From Labrenzia sp. THAF82 (lineage in GTDB: Bacteria > Pseudomonadota > Alphaproteobacteria > Rhizobiales > Stappiaceae), in contig NZ_CP045354.1 of NCBI RefSeq assembly GCF_009363435.1, positions 1,826,501-1,890,500 of the forward strand: 64,000 bases of DNA. Direction: 5' to 3'. A program made the position numbers and the translations under genes. Positions 8,544 through 17,057 of the stretch are shown here, in pieces. The notes below the pieces were generated by a model that saw nothing but the letters and a program-made list of their open reading frames with translations, did no database searches and was not told the origin of the DNA. Position 1 is the stretch's first letter. The number at the start of each line of letters is the position of its first letter.

Positions 8544-9686
8544 ATGTCGAAACTATTTTCCTCCTTCAAGCTTCGTGAAGTGGTTTTCAAGAACCGCATT
8601 GCCGTCTCACCCATGAGCCAGTATCGAGCGATCGATGGTCATGCGAACGATTGGCACATGGTTCATCTGGGTCGGTTTGCCCTTGGTGGGGCCGGATTGG
8701 TTTATGCCGAGGCGACCGCTGTGGAAAGGGACGGACGGCGAACGCACGGCGACCTCGGGCTTTGGGACGACGCTCAGATCAGCGCCCTCAAACCCATTGC
8801 CGAGTTCATCAGCAAAGAGGGTGCAATTCCCGGCATTCAGCTGAGCCATGCCGGCCGGAAGGCGTCGGAAAGGCGTCCCTGGCATGGTGAAACACCGGTT
8901 GATCAGGAAGACAGTTCTGCACGAGGCGAAGACCCGTGGCAGGCGTGCGCGCCGTCCGCGATCCCATATGCACAAGGATGGCCGGAACCAGCTGAACTGA
9001 CCGATGAGGACATTCAGCGCGTTGTCCATTCATTCGGCAGGGCAGCTGAAAGAGCTCGCAAGGCCGGGTTCAAGATGATCGAGGTTTATGCGGCGCATGG
9101 TTTTCTGATCCACCAGTTCCTGTCTCCGATTTCAAACCAACGCACCGACCGTTGGGGCGGCTCAGCTGAAAACCGGTCAAGGTTCGCAGTCGAAGTCGCG
9201 AAATCCATTCGTGCCCATTGGCCGGAAGACTACCCCTTGGCGTTCCGCTTGTCGGCGACCGACTGGCTTGACGGTGGTCTGGAAGTCGAAGACACGGTCA
9301 AGACTGCAATTGCACTGTCGAAAGCCGGCGTGGATCTCATCGATTGTTCGACGGGTGGCATCGGTGGTAAAGAACGTCCGCGCCGGATGAAAATCGAGGA
9401 AGGGTTCCAGACGCCATTTGCCGAGAAGGTGCGCAAAGAGGCGGAGATTGCGACCATGGCGGTGGGCTTCCTATGGAATCCGCAGGCTTGCGAGGACATC
9501 CTCCAGGCAGGGAAAGCCGACATGATTGCTCTTGCAAGAGAGCTTTTGGATGATCCCAACTGGCCTTTGCGCAGTGCTGGAACTCTTGGCGATGATACTT
9601 CTTTTGAGAGTTGGCCGATCGAGTCAGGCTGGTGGCTGATGAAACGGGATCGGTTGCTCAGGAAACTGGGGCTCCGGTCAGATTGA
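8544..9686 (+). CDS. NADH:flavin oxidoreductase, old yellow enzyme family (YqjM/XenA-like)
   Basis: FMN-dependent reductase of 380 aa with the TIM-barrel signatures of the OYE family: KNRIAVSPMSQY, the FMN contact QLSHAGRKA, the catalytic pair in AAHGFLIHQFLSP, NQRTDRWGGSAENR and the C-terminal ALARELLDDPNWP. Members reduce activated C=C bonds or nitro groups with NAD(P)H. The residue after PM at about position 26, normally Cys in YqjM/XenA, is Ser here. The ATG at 8544 is used; two in-frame GTG codons at 8532 and 8535 are alternatives. It stands alone, and no partner gene shows its natural substrate. Confidence 0.88.
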   Translation: MSKLFSSFKLREVVFKNRIAVSPMSQYRAIDGHANDWHMVHLGRFALGGAGLVYAEATAVERDGRRTHGDLGLWDDAQISALKPIAEFISKEGAIPGIQLSHAGRKASERRPWHGETPVDQEDSSARGEDPWQACAPSAIPYAQGWPEPAELTDEDIQRVVHSFGRAAERARKAGFKMIEVYAAHGFLIHQFLSPISNQRTDRWGGSAENRSRFAVEVAKSIRAHWPEDYPLAFRLSATDWLDGGLEVEDTVKTAIALSKAGVDLIDCSTGGIGGKERPRRMKIEEGFQTPFAEKVRKEAEIATMAVGFLWNPQACEDILQAGKADMIALARELLDDPNWPLRSAGTLGDDTSFESWPIESGWWLMKRDRLLRKLGLRSD

Positions 9687-9990
9687 TCGGACGCTGAAAG
9701 CAGTTGGAAGCGACCTGCACAAGCAAAGCAAGGACGCATCTTTCCGTTGAAGATACTCTAGCCGGCTAATTTCATGTCTCTTTAGTGTGTGGCGCTGACA
9801 AGCGCCCGCACCGAAAGGCTGGTGCTACTGTGTGTCGGTGGGCTGTTTCAGAATGTGGCGGTTTCCTCGATTTCCAACCGCTGATCGATATTGTCGGCAG
9901 GCAACCAACTTTAAAAATCGTAACGGCGATTCCTGCAAGGATGTCTGAGCCTTAGCGCTCTAGATGTCCAGCGGACCTATTTTTCGATCA
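9687..9990. other. Intergenic region without a supported gene
   Basis: About 300 bp between the flavin reductase and the operators of the next operon. I see no ribosome site with a convincing frame. A short stem GGCGC-N6-GCGCC lies near 9790 without a T run. A frame over roughly 9830-9950 reads protein-like but lacks a start, a family match and an intact length, so I do not call it. Confidence 0.4.
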
Positions 9991-10025
9991 TGTATACGTT
10001 TACATTGATGATGTATACGTATACA
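9991..10025. promoter_or_regulatory. Two LacI-type operators before the CUT1 sugar operon
   Basis: TGTATACGTTTACA at 9991-10004 and the perfect palindrome TGTATACGTATACA at 10012-10025 have centres exactly 21 bp apart, two helical turns. The even-length palindrome with a central CG fits LacI-family operators, and the operon's last gene (15276-16298) encodes a LacI-family protein. The second site ends 35 bp before the first start codon, so binding would block transcription. Assignment to that regulator is inference. Confidence 0.75.
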
Positions 10026-10060
10026 TTGGCTGAAATAAGCAGTTCAATGGGAGGAGAACC

Positions 10061-11371
10061 ATGAAGAACTTTCTGGCCGCAGGTGTCGCATTTGCTGTTC
10101 TTGCCGGTTTGCCAGGGACCTTGTCCGCGCAGACTGAAGTTGTTGTCTGGGTCGCTGGAGAACCGGGGCAGACCACAATTTACGATGAACTTGCAGAAGC
10201 GTTTAACGCCAAGAACCCCGATGCAAAGATCACAGTCGTCAAGAACTCGTCCGACTTGTTCAATCCTGCACTTATTCCTGCATTGTCCGCAGGAGAGGGA
10301 CCTGATCTCTTCACATTTGGAACCGGACCCGGACAGCCGGCAGCTCTGATTGCAGGTGGTCTGGTCGCCGACCTGACCGATGCTTATTTTGAACATGGTT
10401 GGGGCGACACGATTCCGGAAGGCATTGTCGTTCAGACCTCGAGTGACGGCAAACTTTGGGCATTCGGCAACGAAGTCGAAACGACGGGCATGTTCTACAA
10501 CAAGGCCATTTTCGCCGAGAACGGTATTGAAGTGCCGACAACCTGGGCGGAAATGGAGGCTGCTGTCGCCAAGTTGCAAGAGGCCGGGTTTGACACACCC
10601 ATCGGTCTTGGTGCTGCTGACAAATGGCCGATCTCACACTGGCAATCGATGATGTTCGGACGTTACGCCGGACCTGAAGGCATCGAAGATGTTCTATTCG
10701 GGGACGGTGAGTGGACCGATGCCCCCTTTGTGGCCGCATCCGCCAAGCTTCAGGAAATGGGCAAGGCAGGCTGGTTCGGGTCAACGCCGGTGGCAATCGG
10801 CTATGGCGAACTGATGGACCGGTTCTGGGCTGGTGAGATTCCCATGACATTCACCGGTCCCTGGGTGATCGGCGGCGGTATTGAGGCAGCTGGCGACCGT
10901 ATCGGCGACTATAGCGTTTTTGCCGTTCCCCCCTTCGAAGACGGACAGAAAATTCATCCGACGAATTCCATCGGCAGTGGTTGGTACATTCGTCAGGGGT
11001 CGGAAGGGGCCGATATTGCCGTTCAGTTTCTCAACAGCATGTTCTTGGAGACCGATGGTCGTGTCGCATTGTTGAATGCAGGCACCATACCGGTCGGTGC
11101 TCTGGATGACGCTCTGGCTGAGGCTGAAATGTCACCTCTGGCTGTCGATATCTGGAAAACGTCGGATGACCATGCCGCAAATGGGACCGTTCCGGCTTTT
11201 CTCGACACGATTACACCGGGAAGCCTGACCACGGTATCCTATGATGGTCTTCAGGCGCTTCTGCTGGATGTCATGACGCCGGAAGAGTTTACGTCCGAGA
11301 TGCAAAGTGCCTGGTCTTCGGCCAAGGAGGCCGGTGAGATCATGCTCCCCGGCGGCATTGCCGAACGGTAA
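10061..11371 (+). CDS. Sugar ABC transporter substrate-binding protein, CUT1 family
   Basis: Periplasmic receptor of 436 aa (SBP family 1, MalE/UgpB-like). It has a Sec signal peptide (MKNFLAAGVAFAVLAGL, cleavage near LSAQ). Typical features are EVVVWVAGEPGQT, ITVVKNSSDLF, GPDLFTFGTGPG and the later MTFTGPWVIGGG. The start follows a clear GGAGGAGAACC site. It heads a six-gene plus-strand operon that includes two permeases, a dehydrogenase, an ATPase and a regulator. The ligand is probably an oligosaccharide or a sugar derivative and cannot be read from sequence. Confidence 0.9.
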   Translation: MKNFLAAGVAFAVLAGLPGTLSAQTEVVVWVAGEPGQTTIYDELAEAFNAKNPDAKITVVKNSSDLFNPALIPALSAGEGPDLFTFGTGPGQPAALIAGGLVADLTDAYFEHGWGDTIPEGIVVQTSSDGKLWAFGNEVETTGMFYNKAIFAENGIEVPTTWAEMEAAVAKLQEAGFDTPIGLGAADKWPISHWQSMMFGRYAGPEGIEDVLFGDGEWTDAPFVAASAKLQEMGKAGWFGSTPVAIGYGELMDRFWAGEIPMTFTGPWVIGGGIEAAGDRIGDYSVFAVPPFEDGQKIHPTNSIGSGWYIRQGSEGADIAVQFLNSMFLETDGRVALLNAGTIPVGALDDALAEAEMSPLAVDIWKTSDDHAANGTVPAFLDTITPGSLTTVSYDGLQALLLDVMTPEEFTSEMQSAWSSAKEAGEIMLPGGIAER

Positions 11372-11395
11372 GTACTCGCTCGTCAGCCGAATTGT

Positions 11396-11419
11396 CCCCG
11401 GATCTCTTCCGGTCCGGGG
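11396..11419 (+). other. Intercistronic hairpin after the CUT1 receptor gene
   Basis: A perfect 7-bp stem (CCCCGGA / TCCGGGG) with a 10-nt loop starts 25 bp after the receptor stop. It is followed by two smaller stems (CGCG-GAT-CGCG and CTGCC-TTTTTC-GGCAG). There is no clean terminator tail. Such structures between receptor and permease genes usually protect the receptor mRNA or attenuate downstream expression. Confidence 0.5.
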
Positions 11420-11496
11420 GCGCGGATCGCGCGCTGCTCTGCCTTTTTCGGCAGTTGCGCGGCACATCTCAATCTCCGTTCCTCGGGAGTGGCTCG

Positions 11497-12384
11497 ATGT
11501 TTTTCGACCCGGACTCGAAATGGGCTCAGAGGCTGAACCCGGTTCTGTTTCTGTTGCCAGCTCTGACGATCTATTTCGTCTTTGCGATCTACCCCACCAT
11601 CTCGGTCGTCGAGTACTCGTTCACCAATTGGGACGGCATCAGTCCGAAACGCGAGTATGTGGGTTTTGAGAACTATGTGCGGCTCTTCACCGACAAGATT
11701 TTTTGGGAAGCCTTTCGCAACACGTTTGTCTGGTCCGGCGTCATCATTGTGATCAATGTCGGTCTCGGTCTGGTCATTGCAGCCATGCTTGCACGGGTCT
11801 GGAAAGCGCGCTTGCTGATCCAGACCTGCATCGTGCTTCCCGTTGTTATCTCGCCTATGGCCGTCGCGACGATCTGGCGCTGGATGTACCAGCCATCAGG
11901 TGTGATCAACCAAATGCTTGAATCGGTCGGTCTTGGGGCGCTGGCAACACCCTGGCTGGGAAGCCCCGACGTTGTCCTTTACGCCTTGGCGCTTGCCCAT
12001 AGCTGGTCGACAATCGGCCTGAGCGTCATCATTTTTCTGGCTGGATTGCAAGCCGTTGACGAAGACCTTTATGAAGCTGCCAAGGTGGATGGTGCAACGC
12101 CTGTACAGGCCTTCCGGTATGTCACACTGCCGGCGCTGCGTCCGGTGACGGCTGTGGTGTTCATCCTGACGCTGACGCAGTCATTCAAGGTGTTCGATCT
12201 TGTCTGGGCAACCACCAAGGGCGGTCCGATCCGTTTCAGCGAAATTCTGTCGACATACATGTACAAGCGCGGCGCGCTTGAAAATCAATATGGTTACGGG
12301 TCGGCAATCGGTGTCGCGCTTCTAGTCATTGTGAGCCTGGCGACCGTCATCTATATGCAAATCCAGAACAGGGAGGACCGGTGA
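11497..12384 (+). CDS. Sugar ABC transporter permease, UgpA/MalF type
   Basis: Inner-membrane protein of 295 aa with six hydrophobic segments and the EAA coupling loop EDLYEAAKVDGATPVQAFRY. It starts at the ATG at 11497 (MFFDPDSKW) behind CGGGAGTGG; the ORF extension to 11392 crosses the hairpin region. LPVVISPMAVATIWRWMY is typical of MalF-type subunits. Its stop overlaps the next permease start as TGATG. Confidence 0.9.
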   Translation: MFFDPDSKWAQRLNPVLFLLPALTIYFVFAIYPTISVVEYSFTNWDGISPKREYVGFENYVRLFTDKIFWEAFRNTFVWSGVIIVINVGLGLVIAAMLARVWKARLLIQTCIVLPVVISPMAVATIWRWMYQPSGVINQMLESVGLGALATPWLGSPDVVLYALALAHSWSTIGLSVIIFLAGLQAVDEDLYEAAKVDGATPVQAFRYVTLPALRPVTAVVFILTLTQSFKVFDLVWATTKGGPIRFSEILSTYMYKRGALENQYGYGSAIGVALLVIVSLATVIYMQIQNREDR

Positions 12385-13196
12385 TGTACGGCCGCTGGCT
12401 CCTGCTCTTTGTACTTGGCGTGATTGCCGTCCTGATGGCAGCGCCTCTTATCCTGACGGTTTTCACATCTCTCAAACCAACGACTGAACTGGTCAATCCT
12501 GCCTGGTATCCGCCAATCAGCGTTACCTTCGAGCATTATATCCGTGTCTGGACCGAAGGCGGTTTCAGCGGATATTTCTACAACACCCTCATCATCTCGG
12601 TTGTCGATGCCGCTGTGATGGTCGTCATTGCCTCGCTGGCCGCCTATGCACTGGTTTTCATGGACTTCAGGGGCAAGATGGTGCTCCAGATCATCTTCCT
12701 GATAGGCTTGATGATCCCGGTGACCGCCATCGTGCTGCCGTTGTTCCAGATTGTCCGTTCCTTTGGTCTGCTCAATACACATTTCGGCGTGATCGTCGCC
12801 GACCTGGCGCTTGCCGTCTCGGTGTTCGTCTTCATGTTCACCTCATACTTCGTAGGTGTGCCGAAAGCGCTCCATGAAGCTGCGCGCATCGACGGTGCGA
12901 CCGAGTTTCAGATCTATCGTCGCGTGATCATGCCGATTGCCATGCCGGCAGTCGTTACCACGGCGTTGCTCGAGTTCTTGTGGAGCTGGAACGATCTTTT
13001 ACTCCGCTTGCTGCTGCTGACCCAGGATGAAATGCGCACCCTGTCGGTCGGGTTGTTGAACTTTCAGGGCACCATGACCCGCGACGTGACAGGTCTTTCG
13101 AGCGGCACGGTCATCATGGCCATACCTGTCGTGCTCCTGTTTCTGTTTTTCCAGCGTCACTTCGTTCGTGGAATGACCGCAGGCGCTGTGAAGTGA
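12384..13196 (+). CDS. Sugar ABC transporter permease, UgpE/MalG type
   Basis: Second permease subunit, 270 aa, with six predicted membrane segments and the EAA loop KALHEAARIDGATEFQIYRR. The conserved LEFLWSWNDLLLRL near the end is characteristic of MalG-type proteins. The ATG overlaps the preceding stop; a GTG one codon earlier is possible. Confidence 0.9.
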   Translation: MYGRWLLLFVLGVIAVLMAAPLILTVFTSLKPTTELVNPAWYPPISVTFEHYIRVWTEGGFSGYFYNTLIISVVDAAVMVVIASLAAYALVFMDFRGKMVLQIIFLIGLMIPVTAIVLPLFQIVRSFGLLNTHFGVIVADLALAVSVFVFMFTSYFVGVPKALHEAARIDGATEFQIYRRVIMPIAMPAVVTTALLEFLWSWNDLLLRLLLLTQDEMRTLSVGLLNFQGTMTRDVTGLSSGTVIMAIPVVLLFLFFQRHFVRGMTAGAVK

Positions 13197-13210
13197 AGGA
13201 ACACATCGAG

Positions 13211-14239
13211 ATGTCAAAACCAACTCTCATAATGGACCAGCATTTCAGGCAGGTTGAAGAACTGTTCCGGCCAAGCGCTTTTGCGGAACTTAAAACGCTT
13301 TGCGACGTTCATGGCGGGGTGAACTGGCAGATGGCGCGAGACGATTTTCTGGATCGGCTTCCGGATGCCGAGTTCGTTGTTGCGTCCAAGCCTGAACTCG
13401 ACCGGGCAGAGATCGATGCGGCTCCAAATCTTCGCGCGATTATCGAGGTGTCGGGAACATTCCAGATCGGCCTGGATTACGAGGCCTGTTTTGCACGCGG
13501 CATTGAGGTTCTCTCATGTGCTCCCGGGTTCCGGTACTCGGTTGCGGAAATGACGCTGGGCCTAATTCTGTCCGGTGCACGAAGCATTGTTGACGAGCAT
13601 GAGCGGTTCCGGCGCGGGTCGGAGCGCTGGTTCCATGACAATATTGGAACGGATTTCTCGCTCTACGGACAGTCAATTGGCTTTGTAGGATTTGGTTCAA
13701 TTGCAAGGGAATGCGCGCGTCTGCTCGCTCCCTTTTCGCCTCGTATCAAGGCATTTGATCCATGGTTGAAGGCGTCGTCGACAGATGCGGAAGGGGCTGA
13801 CTTCTGCGACCTGGAAGAGGTTGTCACGACATCCCGCTGCGTCATTGTTGCAGCAACGCCGACGGAGGAGAACTACAAGCTCGTCTCCCGAAGCCTGATT
13901 GAAAAAATGCCGAAAGGCACCCTGGTGATCGTGATCAGCAGGTCACATCTCGTCGATTTTGAAGCTTTGGTCGAGGCTGCAGACGCTGGCCGGATCCGTG
14001 TGGCCTGCGATGTTTTTCCGCGAGAGCCGGTGCCGCAGCGCGATCTGTTGCGGCAGAGCGAGAATGTTATCTGGTCGCCGCACAGAGCCGCAGCCGTTGA
14101 AGGGGGACGGCATCCGATTGGAGACATGCTGGTTCACGACGTCAAAGCAATTCTGGAAGGTGTGCCGGAACGGCAATTGCAGCCCGCATCTCGTGAAACC
14201 GTCAGAAAAATCATTCGAGCTCCGCTGGTAGCGGGCTAA
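13211..14239 (+). CDS. D-isomer-specific 2-hydroxyacid dehydrogenase
   Basis: NAD(P)-dependent dehydrogenase of 342 aa in the D-lactate/phosphoglycerate dehydrogenase superfamily, reducing 2-keto acids or oxidising D-2-hydroxy acids. The Rossmann motif is SIGFVGFGSIARECA. The catalytic Arg is in VVISRSHLV, the Glu in DVFPREPVP and the His in IWSPHRAAAV, in the family order. The N-terminal substrate domain has RAIIEVSGTFQIGLD in place of the usual GVGxDNID. It sits between permease and ATPase genes of a sugar importer, so it probably acts on the imported compound or its product. I use the ATG at 13211; GTG 13193 is an alternative. Confidence 0.85.
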   Translation: MSKPTLIMDQHFRQVEELFRPSAFAELKTLCDVHGGVNWQMARDDFLDRLPDAEFVVASKPELDRAEIDAAPNLRAIIEVSGTFQIGLDYEACFARGIEVLSCAPGFRYSVAEMTLGLILSGARSIVDEHERFRRGSERWFHDNIGTDFSLYGQSIGFVGFGSIARECARLLAPFSPRIKAFDPWLKASSTDAEGADFCDLEEVVTTSRCVIVAATPTEENYKLVSRSLIEKMPKGTLVIVISRSHLVDFEALVEAADAGRIRVACDVFPREPVPQRDLLRQSENVIWSPHRAAAVEGGRHPIGDMLVHDVKAILEGVPERQLQPASRETVRKIIRAPLVAG

Positions 14240-14250
14240 AGGAGGAACCG

Positions 14251-15255
14251 ATGGCTGGGTTGGAACTCAAGAACCTTTCAAAGGCTTATGGGAACGTCGA
14301 AGTTCTTCACGACATCAATCTTTCGATCGCAGACGGAGAATTTGTCGTTTTTGTCGGACCGTCCGGCTGCGGCAAGTCTACGCTTTTGCGCATGATCGCC
14401 GGTCTTGAAAAGATCTCCGGAGGAGAGTTGATGATCGGCGACAAGCTTTCAAACGCGCTGTCTCCGAAACAGCGCAACATCGCGATGGTCTTCCAGTCCT
14501 ATGCGCTTTATCCGCAGATGACGGTTGCCGAGAACATGGGTTTTTCGCTCAGTCTCGAAAGACGATCAAAGAAGGAAATTGCCGAGAAAGTTCACGAGGC
14601 GGCCGATGCATTGAAGCTGAGGCCTTATCTCGACAGGAAACCGGGACAGCTTTCGGGTGGCCAGCGGCAGCGCGTTGCAATTGGCCGCGCGATTGTACGT
14701 AACCCTCAGGTTTTTCTGCTTGACGAGCCGCTGTCCAACCTGGATGCGGCCCTGCGCTCCGAAACCCGAGTAGAGATCAGTGAACTTCATCAGCGGATGG
14801 ACACGACAATGATCTATGTGACGCATGATCAGGTCGAAGCCATGACGATGGCAGACCGGATTGTGGTTCTGAACGGAGGCTATATCGAACAGGTTGGCAG
14901 TCCGATGGAGCTCTACAACAAACCGGCAAGCGAATTTGTGGCCGGATTTATCGGTTCACCCAAAATGAACTTCGTGAAGGGGCGTCTTGCAGACGCAGTT
15001 GGGGCCACAACGCTTGGTGTTCGACCGGAGCATTTTTCCGTAGGCCAGAGCGATGATGCCTGGGAAGGCACGGTTACGCTTGTCGAACGACTGGGCCACG
15101 ATACGATCCTATATGTGAAAGTTCCGGAGGCGGGCGTGTTGACCGTGAGCCTTAACGGGCAACATGATCAGAATGTCGGGGACACAATATACTTGCGGCC
15201 CAAGCAGGAATTCATTCATAAATTCAATCCCGAAGGGCGGCCTATCGCTGCCTGA
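14251..15255 (+). CDS. Sugar ABC transporter ATP-binding protein, UgpC/MsmK type
   Basis: Cytoplasmic ATPase of 334 aa. Walker A is GPSGCGKST, the Q-loop is MVFQSYALYPQMTV, the signature is LSGGQRQRVAIGRA, Walker B is VFLLDEPLSNLDA and the H-loop is VTHDQ. A C-terminal TOBE/OB regulatory domain follows (TLGVRPEHFSVG). The start has a strong AAAGGAGGAACCG site. It completes the importer encoded by the two upstream permeases and the receptor. Confidence 0.93.
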   Translation: MAGLELKNLSKAYGNVEVLHDINLSIADGEFVVFVGPSGCGKSTLLRMIAGLEKISGGELMIGDKLSNALSPKQRNIAMVFQSYALYPQMTVAENMGFSLSLERRSKKEIAEKVHEAADALKLRPYLDRKPGQLSGGQRQRVAIGRAIVRNPQVFLLDEPLSNLDAALRSETRVEISELHQRMDTTMIYVTHDQVEAMTMADRIVVLNGGYIEQVGSPMELYNKPASEFVAGFIGSPKMNFVKGRLADAVGATTLGVRPEHFSVGQSDDAWEGTVTLVERLGHDTILYVKVPEAGVLTVSLNGQHDQNVGDTIYLRPKQEFIHKFNPEGRPIAA

Positions 15256-15275
15256 CCGACGCAGCTGCGGAATTA

Positions 15276-16298
15276 ATGAGTTCAAAGCGCCCGACATCGA
15301 GAGACGTAGCAAGACAGGCCGGTGTTTCGGTCGCGACCGTGTCGCGGACGATAACGAGACCGGAAGACGTCAACGAAGAAACGCGCGAACACGTCCTCAG
15401 CGTTATGCGGCAGATGGGCTACCGAGCCAATCGCGCGGCCGCCGATTTGCGCCGTGGCAGCAGCAAGACGCTCCTTGTCCTGGTATCCGATATTACAAAC
15501 GCGTTCTTTTCCGAATTTTTCAAAGGGATCGAAGAGGAGGCGCGCCAGCATGGATATGTGGTTCTGATCGGTGATACGTCCGAAGTGGCGAGCAACGAGC
15601 GCGTTTACTCCAACATGCTTTTGATGAACCAGGCTGGTGGGCTGATCCTGAATACCTACGATTTTCCCGCAGATCTCATGCCGACAAATGGTGATGGCAG
15701 TTACAAGGGGCCTCCTCTTGTGTCTTGTGCAGGGCACAAGGATGTCGATGTGCCTTCGGTGCGTACGGATGACGCTCTGGGCGGGCGCTTGGCAGCCGAG
15801 CACCTCATCGAGCTGGGTCACAAGGACATCATTCAGATATGTGGTCCGTTACAGGTGCACGGGTTCGAACGGCGTTATTTCGGATTTCGACAGGCCTTGA
15901 AGCAGGCGGGCATTGATATCCAGGAAGAGCGTGCCAGGGTGGGTCTGCTGTCGGTCCAGTTCGGTATCGATGCCGCACACCGGCTTGTGGATGAGGGAAG
16001 CCTGCCGACGGCCGTTTTCGTGCACAATGATGAGACGGCAACTGGGTTTCTTCATGGTCTTGCAAATCGCGGGATACGTGTTCCAGACGATATTTCTGTC
16101 GTTGGATATGATGACATGCCCTATGCGGCGGTCTTCAATCCCGGGCTGACGACCGTCCACCTGCCGCGCAGACGTTGGGGGCAGTTGGCCTGCCAAAAAC
16201 TGATATCGGTTCTTGAAAACGACAAGAACGCCAGCCAGCCAGTGATAATCCCGCCTACACTGGTGCCGCGCGCAAGTACGGCTGCTCCTCGCCGGTAA
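15276..16298 (+). CDS. LacI-family transcriptional regulator of the CUT1 sugar operon
   Basis: Product of 340 aa. The N-terminal helix-turn-helix is RDVARQAGVSVATVSRTITR, followed by the hinge ANRAAADLRRG and a periplasmic-binding-like effector domain (LVLVSDITNAFFSEFFKG, IELGHKDIIQICGP, DDISVVGYDDMPYAAVFNPGLTTV). It begins 20 bp after the ATPase stop and is probably both part of and repressor of this operon. Its presumed sites are the TGTATACGTATACA-type palindromes at 9991-10025. It converges with the gene on the other strand at 16386, and I see no clear terminator in the 87 bp between. Confidence 0.92.
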   Translation: MSSKRPTSRDVARQAGVSVATVSRTITRPEDVNEETREHVLSVMRQMGYRANRAAADLRRGSSKTLLVLVSDITNAFFSEFFKGIEEEARQHGYVVLIGDTSEVASNERVYSNMLLMNQAGGLILNTYDFPADLMPTNGDGSYKGPPLVSCAGHKDVDVPSVRTDDALGGRLAAEHLIELGHKDIIQICGPLQVHGFERRYFGFRQALKQAGIDIQEERARVGLLSVQFGIDAAHRLVDEGSLPTAVFVHNDETATGFLHGLANRGIRVPDDISVVGYDDMPYAAVFNPGLTTVHLPRRRWGQLACQKLISVLENDKNASQPVIIPPTLVPRASTAAPRR

Positions 16299-16385
16299 GG
16301 CAGATCTTGCAAGCGACGAGACGTTTGGTTGCGCAAAAATATTCCGCATTTCAATCGGCTCAGCCAATTGCGCTGGATGTGCTGG

Positions 16386-17054
16386 TCAGTGTCCAGCGTA
16401 GGCCGAATAGATGCCGAATGCCCCGACAAGGACAAGACTGAGCGCCCAGACCAGGTCCAGATTGAACCAGGTCTTCGACAGAAATTTCAATCCCAGCCAA
16501 AGATAGATGAAAAGGGCGATTAGTCCTCCGGACACCATCATGGCCAGCGTATGGACGGCGGCGACCAGAAATGCAATCACGACATTGTTGTTCATAAGGC
16601 TTTGTGCCGCCAGGTGGCCATCGTCGAGGCCGCCGGCCTCGCAAATTCCTAAAAAGATCGGGACCAGCATCAGGCCTGCCCCATGGGCCATTGCCGCAAG
16701 AAACGACCAGAAGGCGAGGCGGGCCGGATGGACCCGGGCCAGCATTTTCGGGTGTCTGCGATTGATGAGCAGGTAAACGCCCATTGCGATCACCAAAACG
16801 CCTGCACCGATCCGGATTTCCATTTCCCATTCGACCAGAAACAGCAGCAGGGAAAACGGCAGCAAGATGCAGATCATCGCCAGGAAATGGCCACCGGCGA
16901 GAAGCGCCAACGCTTTTGGCAACGCTCTGTGGTCGCGTTCCATCAATGCTGCTGACACAGCCAACGGCCATCCCATGCCCGGGTTCACACCATGATAGAT
17001 GCCGGAGATGATGACGGCCCACCATAGGGCCGTCGTCGTCGCGAGATCGGTCAT
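16386..17054 (-). CDS. Polytopic membrane protein linked to methanethiol oxidase, unknown function
   Basis: A 222-aa protein with about six hydrophobic segments. Near the N-terminus it has YHGVNPGMGWPLAV and a second polar motif with Asp-His (MERDHRAL). Later segments read AAMAHGAGLMLVPIFLG and VHTLAMMVSGGLIAL. Conserved-looking His residues within membrane segments recall metal or small-solute carriers, but I cannot place it in a named family. The ATG lies 3 bp after the stop of the methanethiol oxidase gene, so the two are translated together. Moving a sulfur product or a metal cofactor would fit the context; this is speculation. Confidence 0.75.
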   Translation of the reverse strand: MTDLATTTALWWAVIISGIYHGVNPGMGWPLAVSAALMERDHRALPKALALLAGGHFLAMICILLPFSLLLFLVEWEMEIRIGAGVLVIAMGVYLLINRRHPKMLARVHPARLAFWSFLAAMAHGAGLMLVPIFLGICEAGGLDDGHLAAQSLMNNNVVIAFLVAAVHTLAMMVSGGLIALFIYLWLGLKFLSKTWFNLDLVWALSLVLVGAFGIYSAYAGH

Positions 17055-17057
17055 GCG

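Noticed and set aside
9830-9950. Protein-like reading (FLDFQPLIDIVGRQ) in the intergenic region
   Set aside because: No start, no ribosome site and no family match; too short to support a pseudogene call.
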